Positions 7,725 to 14,590 of a stretch of 19,961 nt of DNA are shown piece after piece. The notes beneath the pieces are model-generated. The model saw only the letters and a list, made by a program, of their open reading frames with translations. It did not search any database and had not been told where the DNA came from. Location: NCBI GenBank assembly GCA_003133485.1, contig PKXR01000043.1:3800-23760 (forward strand). Reading direction: 5' to 3'. How positions within the stretch are numbered: the first letter of the stretch is position 1; each line of letters starts with the position of its first letter. This DNA comes from Candidatus Dormiibacterota bacterium. GTDB lineage: Bacteria; Chloroflexota; Dormibacteria; UBA8260; Bog-877. Made by a program: the position numbers and the translations under genes.

Positions 7725-8677
7725 GTGACCGTCGCGTTGCATCCCGTCGACGCTGTCGAGGTAACGATCATCATGGATCTGTACCTCGACGTCCTGATGG
7801 CGGGCCAGGATGGTGTTCATCGGTTCAAACTCGGCTACGACTGGGCGGATCACAATTCGCTGCTAGGCGAGCATGGCTTCTCAGCGCTCCTCACCTTGGA
7901 GGCGGAGGGTGAGCGAAGCTCGGTCCTGTACGACGGCGCCCTGTCCGCCTTGGGGCTGCAGCACAACCTCGACGTCATGCAGATCGACGTGACCAATCTC
8001 CGGGCGATTGCCATCTCCCACGGTCACGTCGACCATCACGGCGGCCTGGAGGGACTGTTCCGGCGCCACGGCACGATGAAGTTGCCACTCATCATCCACC
8101 CTGACGCCTGGAAGGACCGGAAGGTGGTACTGCCAACCGGTGCCGAGATGCACCTGCCTCCGCCGAGCCACAACGACCTTGAGCGGGAAGGGCTCACCGT
8201 GGTAGAGGAGCGTGGTCCCTCGCTTCTCATCGATGGCAAGCTGCTTGTCTCCGGCCAGGTCGAGCGGGTCACCGAATACGAGAAGGGAATACCGGCACAA
8301 CTCGCGCGGACTCATGGAGACTGGGAACCCGACCCTTGGACGTGGGACGACCAGAACGTGGTCGTGAACGTCCGGGATAAGGGTTTGGTCATCGTCACTG
8401 GCTGCTCCCACGCCGGCGTCATCAATGTCGTTCGCAATGCTCAGCGGCTGACCGTGAGCAACGGGTCGCCGGCCTGATCGGAGGCTTCCACCTCACCGGC
8501 GGACTGTTCGAGCCCCTCATCCCCGAAACGGTCGCCGACCTGGTCGCCATCGGGGTCGAGCGCCTTGTTCCGGCACACTGCACCGGGTGGCGGGCAACCC
8601 ACCAGCTGGCCCGGGCCCTTCCGGATGCGTTCGTCCAACCGTCGGTCGGCACCATGTTCGAATTCCGGTCTCTTTAG
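7725..8677 (+). pseudogene. MBL-fold metallo-hydrolase, interrupted by an apparent one-base deletion
   Basis: Starting at GTG 7725, the first frame encodes 250 residues with the metallo-beta-lactamase motif HGHVDH (99-104), then GCSHAG with H229, and stops at 8475-8477. The family resemblance is to COG1237-like metal-dependent hydrolases. The rest of the domain continues in another frame: GLIGGFHLTGG, then VPAHCTGWRATHQLARALP, ending at TAG 8675-8677. The switch lies between about 8442 and 8462. Restoring one G near 8454 (ACC-GGT-GAG) would give a continuous QRLTGEQRVAGLIGGFHL. As read, the protein lacks the last metal-binding histidine region. A sequencing error and a real inactivating mutation cannot be told apart here. 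The stop is followed by three near copies of AGGGTGGCC (8684-8707). Confidence 0.8.
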
Positions 8678-8754
8678 GAAGAAGGTGGCCAGGGTGGCCA
8701 GGGTGGCGGCCGGGCTGAGCCTAGGGACCGCCCAGCATGCGGTCCCCGCACCTA

Positions 8755-9318
8755 GAGAACCTGGGGGCGGCTGGATCTCGTGCCCGGCAGATCTCTTCAG
8801 TTGGGCCCCAGGTAATCCCGACCCGCCAAGATGGTCGCGGACGAGCCGTGGCCCAGTCGCGGCTCCAGCCCTGGCGTGGCTACCACCCAGAGCACGACCT
8901 GGGTGCTGCCGCCGTCCACCACGGAAAACCCGCGACGGCGGAGGTAGTTGGCGGAGGCAACTGTCTCCGCGGGCGGTTTCTCCCCTCGTCCTGCCGGCGG
9001 GTCCTAGCGCGAGTTGACTTCCGGGTACCCCGCCTAGGAAAAAGCTCGGGAGCCAGCGGGTTGGGCGGGTTTGCCCTGTTTCCACGTCACGAGCAGCGCC
9101 TTGTCAAATTCCCTGCGCTGGGCCGGGTCGCTGAGGATCCTGAAGGCATTGTTGATAGCCGCCATGCGCGCCCTGGAGGCGGGGTCCGGGTTGCGATCGG
9201 GGTGCCACCTCTGGGCTTGGAGTCGCCGCCCCGAATTCAGGTCTTCCTCCGACGCGGTCATGTTCACCCCCAGCAGGGCATACAGGTCGTCGTCACCGAC
9301 TCCGTCAGAATAGCGCAT
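8755..9318 (-). pseudogene. Decayed paralogue of the J-domain gene (J domain plus broken C-terminal domain)
   Basis: ATG 9318 opens a 94-codon frame (9034-9318) with a J domain containing HPD at 39-41 (RWHPDRN), clearly paralogous to the gene at 1714-2304. The two share ACYTL-like order throughout helices II-IV, for example DLYALLGV, GRRLQA and RMAAINNAF. After TAG at 9036-9034 and a second in-frame TAG at 9006-9004, the same frame resumes the C-terminal domain of the paralogue (TVASANYLRRRGFSVVD, then VVLWVVA), matching LAADLRAQGFSVVD and VLWVVD. Around 8850 the match moves to another frame (RLVRDHLGGSG). So the gene has at least two stops and one frameshift. The isolated J domain might still be expressed. 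Confidence 0.78.
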
Positions 9319-9474
9319 CTAGGTAAGTCTGGAGGGTCAATCAGCTTTCTCGCAGAACGATAAGGACACTATTCGGAAACGCCTCCGCGACTGCCTCAAA
9401 AAATCCATGGGGACGGCTACTCACGCCTCTCCCCTTCTCCGGCACCCGGCGCAACAGGAAACCGGCAGCCTCAG

Positions 9475-9527
9475 GACGAGGCGGGGCGACCTCGTCTACG
9501 CTGGACTATCGCGTATCTGGCCAGATA
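9475..9527. promoter_or_regulatory. Intergenic stem-loop and 14-bp perfect palindrome upstream of the propeller gene
   Basis: The 454-base gap 9319-9772 has no convincing gene. It holds a 7-bp stem (GACGAGG 9475-9481 with CCTCGTC 9490-9496) and a perfect 14-bp palindrome TATCTGGCCAGATA at 9514-9527. The palindrome is AT-edged in GC-rich surroundings, as many regulator sites are. It lies about 245 bases before the propeller start, so the promoter may be far upstream. AGCCCCTCGGC also occurs twice (near 9530 and 9587). Confidence 0.35.
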
Positions 9528-9772
9528 GCAGCCCCTCGGCCAGTTCGGAGGTCGGGCGCCGGAGCTGCGGCCGTTCGCCACCGCGGAGCCCCTCGGCTGC
9601 TTGGGCGGGGGACCGCGCCGGGCCGCCGAGCTGGGAAGCTCCTGCCGGTTTCGAAGGAGACCCTCACCGGGCCAAGCCTTCGGTATGCTCCCTGCCCAGA
9701 CCGGACTGCCACCACCTACCATGCGAGCGAGCCCACTTCTCGGAGTCAGGGGTGGGCCAGGAGGAGGTTCAG

Positions 9773-10870
9773 ATGAGCGAGAGTGTGCTTCTGATCGGCA
9801 CCAGCAAAGGGGTGCTGATGGCCCGCAGTGACCAGGCCCGTCGGAGCTGGGAGCTGGAACCCCTGCAGCTGATGATGAGCTCCGTCTACGGGCTCGGCAT
9901 CGACCGCCGCCCGGCGACGCCGCGTCTTTTCGCGGGCGCGACCAGCGAGCACTGGGGCCCGTCCTTGTTCCACTCCGACGACCTGGGGCGGAGCTGGTCC
10001 GAGCCCCAGGCTGCACCGGTGGCCTTCCCTGCCGAGAGTGGGGTGTCGCTGATCCGGATCTGGCAGGTGGAACCGGGACTGGAGTCCCAACCTGATCTCA
10101 TCTATGCCGGGGTGGAGCCCCATGCCCTCTTCCGGTCCCGGGACGGCGGTCTCACCTTCGAACTGGTCGAGGGGCTCTACCGCCATCCGCACCAGCCCCA
10201 GTGGGAGCCGGGGGGCGGGGGCGCCTGCCTGCATACGATCGTGCCCCATCCGACAAATCCCGACCGGATCCTGGTGGCGCTCTCGGCCGGCGGCGTCTAC
10301 CGAACCCGGGACGGAGGAGCCAGCTGGGAGCCGGCCAACCACGGCATCCAGTCCTACTGGATGCCAGAGGACCAGCGCTTCCCGGAGTTCGGCCAGTGCG
10401 TCCACAAGGTGGGCACGCATCCCTCTATTCCGGACCGGCTGCTGGCCCAGAACCACTTCGGGGTGTACCGGTCCGACGACTACGGAGACAATTGGCGGGC
10501 CATCGAGGAAGGGTTGCCGGCGAACTTCGGCTTCCCCCTCTTGGTGCATCCCCACCAGCCCGAAACTGTGTATCTCTTCCCGCTCCAGGCGGACTCGGAG
10601 AGAATGCCCCCGGGGAGGCGCTGCCGGGTCTACCGCAGCCGCGACGCCGGCCTGAGCTGGGAGGGGCTGACCAAGGGTCTGCCCCAGTCCAACTACCACG
10701 CCATCGTGCTGCGAGACGCCCTCTGCACCGACCAGGCAGAGAAGGCCGGGATCTACTTCGGCACGCGGGATGGCGAGGTGTATTGGAGCCTGGACGACGG
10801 GGACTCCTGGCAGCTCTTGGCCAGCCACCTCCCCGATGTGCTGGCGGTCAGAGCGGCCGTGGTCGGGTGA
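9773..10870 (+). CDS. Asp-box (BNR/sialidase-type) beta-propeller protein
   Basis: Start ATG 9773 has GGAGG a few bases upstream; the open frame reaches back to 9407 but that part lacks family character. The 365-residue product contains six Asp-box motifs (S/T-x-D-x-G-x-x-W/F) at about residues 68, 122, 178, 234, 289 and 339, spaced 50-56 residues, plus a degenerate one near 19-26. This predicts a seven-bladed propeller. Asp-boxes are structural and occur in sialidases, VPS10/sortilin-like and photosystem assembly proteins. I see no signal peptide, and catalytic sialidase residues cannot be assigned, so an enzymatic role is not claimed. The stop overlaps the start of a MoaD/ThiS-like gene (GTGA at 10867-10870), implying a joint function. 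Confidence 0.85.
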   Translation: MSESVLLIGTSKGVLMARSDQARRSWELEPLQLMMSSVYGLGIDRRPATPRLFAGATSEHWGPSLFHSDDLGRSWSEPQAAPVAFPAESGVSLIRIWQVEPGLESQPDLIYAGVEPHALFRSRDGGLTFELVEGLYRHPHQPQWEPGGGGACLHTIVPHPTNPDRILVALSAGGVYRTRDGGASWEPANHGIQSYWMPEDQRFPEFGQCVHKVGTHPSIPDRLLAQNHFGVYRSDDYGDNWRAIEEGLPANFGFPLLVHPHQPETVYLFPLQADSERMPPGRRCRVYRSRDAGLSWEGLTKGLPQSNYHAIVLRDALCTDQAEKAGIYFGTRDGEVYWSLDDGDSWQLLASHLPDVLAVRAAVVG

Positions 10871-11142
10871 CCGCCACCCTGCACCTGCCGGCCGTGCTTC
10901 GTCCCTCTGCCGACGGTCAGGGGACGGTCCCGGTCAAAGCCGCCACCGTTGGCGGGGCGCTGGACGAGCTCTCCCGGAGCTGGCCCCAACTGGAGCGGCG
11001 GTTGAGGGACGAGCAAGGGAGAGTTAGGCGCCACATCCGCATCTATCTGGAGGACCGGGACATCCAGGATCTCTCAGGTCTGGCGACCCCGCTCCCCGAC
11101 GGGTCCCGGGTGCACATCATTCCCATGGTGTCCGGGGGCTGA
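10867..11142 (+). CDS. MoaD/ThiS-like beta-grasp protein with C-terminal Gly-Gly
   Basis: GTG 10867 overlaps the propeller stop codon by two bases. The 91-residue product has the ubiquitin-like sulfur-carrier pattern: a first strand pair (TATLHLPAVLRP, GTVPVKAATV), a helix (GGALDELSRSWPQLERRL), then RRHIRIYLEDRDIQDL and a final PDGSRVHIIPMVSGG. The exposed terminal GG is what an E1-like enzyme (MoeB/ThiF) adenylates in molybdopterin, thiamine and SAMP-type systems. No MoeB, MoaE, ThiG or deubiquitinase-like gene is nearby, so the pathway is open: sulfur transfer or protein modification are both possible. The coupled propeller is the obvious candidate partner. Confidence 0.82.
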   Translation: MTATLHLPAVLRPSADGQGTVPVKAATVGGALDELSRSWPQLERRLRDEQGRVRRHIRIYLEDRDIQDLSGLATPLPDGSRVHIIPMVSGG

Positions 11143-11204
11143 CTACCGCTCCGTGACGGCTAGGAGCCCAGCTGCCCTTGGGCATTGCCATGAGTCCCGT
11201 CCCT

Positions 11205-11597
11205 CTACCAGACGGTGATACTCCGTGGCTGCGGGTGGCGGCGCATCCGTTGGTCCTTGGTGACGAGCTGCCACCCGGTCTCGAGAGCGGTGGCGTAGAT
11301 CAGCCGATCGGCCGGGTCACCGGGAAAGGACTCTGGTAGGGCCGCCGCGGTGGCGGCCACCGCGGGCGAGATTACCACCGTTCGGACCAGGTCACCGAGT
11401 TGGGCCAACCAGGCCCGCACGGGCACGCTGACCAGGATGCGTTGGTGTTCGGCCAGCCAGGCCAGCTCGAACCATGAGATCGAGGCCACGGCCAACTCCT
11501 GGGCCTCCTCGATCGCCGCCACGGCATTTCGGCTGAGCCGCTGGGGCTCGGCCGACCACCACTGCAGCGCGTGCGAGTCGAGAAGCAGGGTGGTCAG
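11205..11597 (-). CDS. vapC: PIN-domain ribonuclease toxin, VapC family
   Basis: The PIN domain is complete only if translation begins at the non-standard CTG at 11597, giving 130 residues that start LTTLLLDSHALQWW. The acidic residues expected for the magnesium site are D7 (LLLDSH), E44 (SWFELAW), D97 (DPADRLI) and D115 (TKDQR). Starting instead at the GTG at 11522 would remove the first catalytic Asp. VapC toxins are site-specific RNases kept inactive by a co-made antitoxin. The CTG overlaps the antitoxin stop (CTGA at 11594-11597), the usual coupling except that an ATG would be expected. Whether CTG works, or an ATG has been lost, cannot be decided here. It converges on the MoaD-like gene across 62 bases. 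Confidence 0.82.
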   Translation of the reverse strand: MTTLLLDSHALQWWSAEPQRLSRNAVAAIEEAQELAVASISWFELAWLAEHQRILVSVPVRAWLAQLGDLVRTVVISPAVAATAAALPESFPGDPADRLIYATALETGWQLVTKDQRMRRHPQPRSITVW

Positions 11598-11821
11598 GGA
11601 AGATTCCAGGCAGCGCCGGTCGAGAAGAGGCTCTCATCGTCGCCGACGCTGCGGGAGAGCCTGGCCAGTCGGCCCTTCATGGATCGCGGACCCCTAGCTC
11701 CGATGAGGCGGGCCACGGTGCGGCCGTGCTTAGTGATCTCGATCTCGTCGCCGGCGGCTACCTCATCGAGTAGACCGAGGGCTCGAGCCTTGAACTCGGT
11801 GGCGGTCATTTGCCTGACCAT
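11594..11821 (-). CDS. vapB: Phd/YefM-family antitoxin (VapB-type partner)
   Basis: A 75-residue protein from ATG 11821 (a second ATG at 11809 would give 71). MTATEFKARALGLLDEVAAG followed by DEIEITKHGRTVARLI is the typical N-terminal DNA-binding fold of Phd/YefM antitoxins. The C-terminal part (RLARLSRSVGDDESLF) is the expected toxin-wrapping tail. It precedes the PIN toxin with overlapping stop/start codons. The same frame is open up to 12268, but the extension has no family resemblance. Inverted copies of TGACCA lie over the start codon, consistent with the autoregulation usual in these systems. Confidence 0.87.
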   Translation of the reverse strand: MVRQMTATEFKARALGLLDEVAAGDEIEITKHGRTVARLIGARGPRSMKGRLARLSRSVGDDESLFSTGAAWNLP

Positions 11822-11840
11822 GTGGTCATCATACTGGTCA
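11815..11840. promoter_or_regulatory. Candidate autoregulatory operator of the toxin-antitoxin operon
   Basis: TGACCA (11815-11820), two bases, TGGTCA (11823-11828) make a perfect inverted repeat, and a third copy TGGTCA sits at 11835-11840, twelve bases from the second. The sites straddle the antitoxin start codon, where Phd/YefM-type antitoxin-toxin complexes commonly bind to repress their own transcription. Confidence 0.45.
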
Positions 11841-12927
11841 GCTTCTGCCTCGAGGTCGAACTCTTGGCTCTCGTGTGCTCCCCATTCGCCGTCGACAGCT
11901 CGCCCTCTGGTGGCTCTCCACTTCACCTCTTGCGAGGCTGGTGGCCAGTGCACCCATCCCACTGTGTGCTGAGTCCTGGTGGTTGATCGAGCTGGCGGCG
12001 TGCAGTCATTGCTACCCGGCGCAGAGCGAGTCTTGACCCGCCTATCGTCGCCGAGGTCGGGACCTGCTGCTGCGGGAACCGCGCTAGACGGGTGGCCGGT
12101 CCAGTTGAATAACCCCCGACCCACCAAGGGGCCTGTCCGGTTCGGCGCAGAATCTCGTCCGTGGGGCTTCTGTGCCGAGGACTCAAAAACGTGAGCGATC
12201 ACGGAACTCCGCGCCTCCAGGGCCAGGCAAAATCGGCCATCTGACAGAGGCGATGTCTCGGGTTGCATAGCGCTTGAGCCCGAGTAACTCAGGTGCGGCA
12301 GAGCACCAAGTCGATGTGGCGAACCACTCGACCTTGCCCAGCTGCCACCCTAGGGCTGGGCCGTCAAGCCCTCCTGTGCTTGGATTGCCTGATCCTGGGC
12401 CGGCTGGCAGACCTTACTCACGTTGATATCGATACCCCGGTGACACAAATCGTAGATCCGGGCCACCGGGTCCCTACCCAGGTAATCAGCGTTCTGTTCA
12501 GCAGGCTGGCGCCGGTGCACATCGCACGCGGCCGCAATCGCGCTGGCTCGCCGCAGTTACCCGGGGTCAAGTCGGATAGATCCCATGCACCTACGGTTTC
12601 CCAGCGGCATCCGAGTCGGTCGGGGGCGAACATGGAGCATGTGCAAGAGCCTCGGTCGCTCCGGCGCGGGCGCCGCGACTTCTTCTAAACCGGGTCGTAC
12701 AAGAACCTCCATCAGGAGTCCGCAACGGTGGCGCGACTCTCAAATATCAGGTGCAGCAGATCGGGTCTACATCAGCTCGACTAACAACCGGGGTCCCCTC
12801 ACTCCGACTCAGTGCTCTTAGTCCGGGACCATAGTGGCTCGTGACTCTCTGTTCACTCCTTGTCGCCGACAGGTGTCCGAGCACCTGATCCGCGTCGGTC
12901 GCCAATTCGCAGTTCCGACAAGCACGT
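11841..12927. other. 1.1 kb without a recognisable gene
   Basis: This gap lies between the antitoxin promoter region and the end of the FAD-linked oxidase gene. No frame longer than about 130 codons is present, and none resembles a known family. One short minus-strand frame (12350-12520, GTG start, 56 residues) has a balanced composition with the stretch DYLGRDPVARIYDLCHRGID and could be a remnant or a small protein. No transposase motif, tRNA, attachment site or terminal inverted repeat was seen. It marks the border between the mixed left part of the window and the right-hand catabolic cluster. Confidence 0.5.
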
Positions 12928-14310
12928 TCAAATCCCCCGACCCGGATTGAGGATTCCGAGAGGGTCGAGTGCTCGCTTTACGGTATGGTGGAGAGCCAGA
13001 GACTCCTCACTCAACTCCTGCGTCAGCCATCTGCGCTTGATAGAACCGACTCCGTGCTCTCCGGTAAGCGTTCCGCCCAATGCAAGGGCTTCTCGGAACA
13101 CCTCGTCGGCGGCCGCCCACACTTTGTCGGGCGGCTGCGCCAACCCGTGGTCAAAAACGAATATGGGGTGGAGGTTCCCGTCTCCCGCATGCGCTACTGT
13201 CGCGATTACCACCTCGTGTGTGGCAGCGACCGTCGCTATCTTCTCAATCATCGCGGGGAGGGCCGGAATCGGCACACACACATCCTCGACCAGGCAACTA
13301 CCGAGCCGCTCGATGGCCGGGTACGCCAGCCTGCGGAGGTCGAGGAGTTGCCTCGACTCCGATTCAGACGTCGACAGGAGCACCTCGTCGGCTCCTGCCA
13401 GGTGACACTGCTCAGCAATCTCACTGCCTGCTAGCGCACCGTCGCGTCCATCGTACTGAGCAATGATCATCGCCGCGACTTGTGGGCCGGCTCCGAAATG
13501 CTTCCACTCGTCGATCGCTCTAGTTGTCGTCCCGTCCATTAACTCAAGGATGCTCGGTTCGATACCGCACCGTAATATGGAGAAGGCGGCCTCACCTGCG
13601 CGGACTACTGAGCGGAAGGTCGCGAGTACGGTTACCGGTGCGGACCGAGGGGCCGGACGGAGACGCATCGTCGCCGAGACAATCACTCCGAGCGTGCCTT
13701 CTGAGCCTACGAACAACGCAGTCAAGTCATATCCCACGACACCTTTCGACGTCCGTCGACCTGTCCTCACCCGAGTACCATCGGCCAGCACGACCTCCAT
13801 GCCTAAAACAGACTCTCGCGTAACTCCATATTTCAGGCATCGCAGTCCACCCGCGTTTGTGGCAAGGTTCCCCCCAATAGTGCAGCTTTCGTAACTGGAA
13901 GGGTCCGGCGCATACATCAAGTCGTGGGCCCGTGCAGCGGCATCCAGGTCCACCGTAATCACTCCAGGCTCAACGACTGCCAGGCGCTCATCAGCAGCCA
14001 TCTCCCGGATCGAGTTCATGCGTGCCACGGAGAGGACGATACCCCCATCCAGGGCCGTCGCCCCACCAGCGAGGCTGGTGCCTCCGCCACGAATGACTAC
14101 AGGAACGCGGTATCGCGTTGCCCACTGCATCGTGGTAACAACGTCGATCGCCGACAGAGCCTCGACCACAGCACATGGCGTTCCGGGGGAGACAGCAGTG
14201 GTCCGGTCACGGCGAAACGACTCAATCCTATCAGCGTCGAGCAACAGTTGACCTTCTTGCAATTCAGCGCTAAGTTCATCGAGAGGGAAGTCAGTAAGAA
14301 CCATGCGCAT
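12928..14310 (-). CDS. FAD-linked oxidase, GlcD/D-lactate dehydrogenase type
   Basis: A 460-residue flavoprotein of usual length for the GlcD/DLD family, which oxidises 2-hydroxyacids to 2-oxoacids. The N-terminal FAD-binding PCMH fold shows RGGGTSLAGG (74-83), GGNLATNAGG (146-155) and GSEGTLG (202-208). The C-terminal cap domain carries HAGDGNLHP (374-382) and the GEHGVG motif (417-422) typical of glycolate and lactate oxidising members. No signal peptide or Fe-S partner (GlcF) is present. ATG at 14310 is used; ATG at 14304 is also possible. It is the last gene of the minus-strand cluster, 280 bases after the ThDP enzyme. The substrate may be a hydroxyacid made by, or fed into, that enzyme, but is unknown. 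Confidence 0.92.
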   Translation of the reverse strand: MRMVLTDFPLDELSAELQEGQLLLDADRIESFRRDRTTAVSPGTPCAVVEALSAIDVVTTMQWATRYRVPVVIRGGGTSLAGGATALDGGIVLSVARMNSIREMAADERLAVVEPGVITVDLDAAARAHDLMYAPDPSSYESCTIGGNLATNAGGLRCLKYGVTRESVLGMEVVLADGTRVRTGRRTSKGVVGYDLTALFVGSEGTLGVIVSATMRLRPAPRSAPVTVLATFRSVVRAGEAAFSILRCGIEPSILELMDGTTTRAIDEWKHFGAGPQVAAMIIAQYDGRDGALAGSEIAEQCHLAGADEVLLSTSESESRQLLDLRRLAYPAIERLGSCLVEDVCVPIPALPAMIEKIATVAATHEVVIATVAHAGDGNLHPIFVFDHGLAQPPDKVWAAADEVFREALALGGTLTGEHGVGSIKRRWLTQELSEESLALHHTVKRALDPLGILNPGRGI

Positions 14311-14590
14311 TCACCCAACACGACCCATAAGTGCTCACAGCTCCACCTTCTTCGCCATCAGCTGACTCAACGCTGCCGCGAGTTAGCGCAGAGCTCCGGG
14401 CCACACGCGCTGCCAGACCGGGCCCTATCAGCGCAACAAGGAGACTTCCCCTCCCATTGAATCCTGCACTATCCGCGTCATACTCCGGCAGATCGCTCGT
14501 TGGTTTCATTACCCAACCTCTGCTGTTCGATTATTGCTCCTGAATGGTCCGGTCCACGTGCCGGCATCGACGTGCCACCCACCAGCGACA
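14311..14590. other. Spacer between the ThDP-enzyme and FAD-oxidase genes
   Basis: This 280-base gap contains a minus-strand frame of 72 codons (ATG 14509 to stop 14291) whose end overlaps the oxidase start by 20 bases. Its product has one hydrophobic run (SLLVALIGPGLAARVA) but no family I recognise, so it is noted rather than called. I see no clear terminator or promoter. Confidence 0.3.

Noticed and set aside
9407..9772. N-terminal extension of the propeller gene in the same frame
   Set aside because: It is low-complexity Arg/Pro/Ser-rich sequence with no ribosome site at its start, while ATG 9773 has GGAGG at good spacing and begins the first blade.
9746..10828. Minus-strand open frame of 360 codons opposite the propeller gene
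   Set aside because: The plus strand encodes regular Asp-box repeats with a good ribosome site; the antisense frame shows none of this and arises from GC-rich codons.
10201..10866. Upstream extension of the MoaD-like frame through the propeller gene
   Set aside because: The beta-grasp fold begins at the GTG overlapping the propeller stop; the upstream frame is a shadow.
11822..12268. 149-codon N-terminal extension of the antitoxin
   Set aside because: Phd/YefM antitoxins begin at the MTATEF-type sequence; the extension has no family character, and the operator-like repeats lie at the short start.
12926..12936. GTTCAAATCCC resembling a tRNA T-loop
   Set aside because: The flanks do not pair into a T-stem and there is no acceptor or anticodon arm. 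It is the end of the FAD-oxidase gene and its stop codon.
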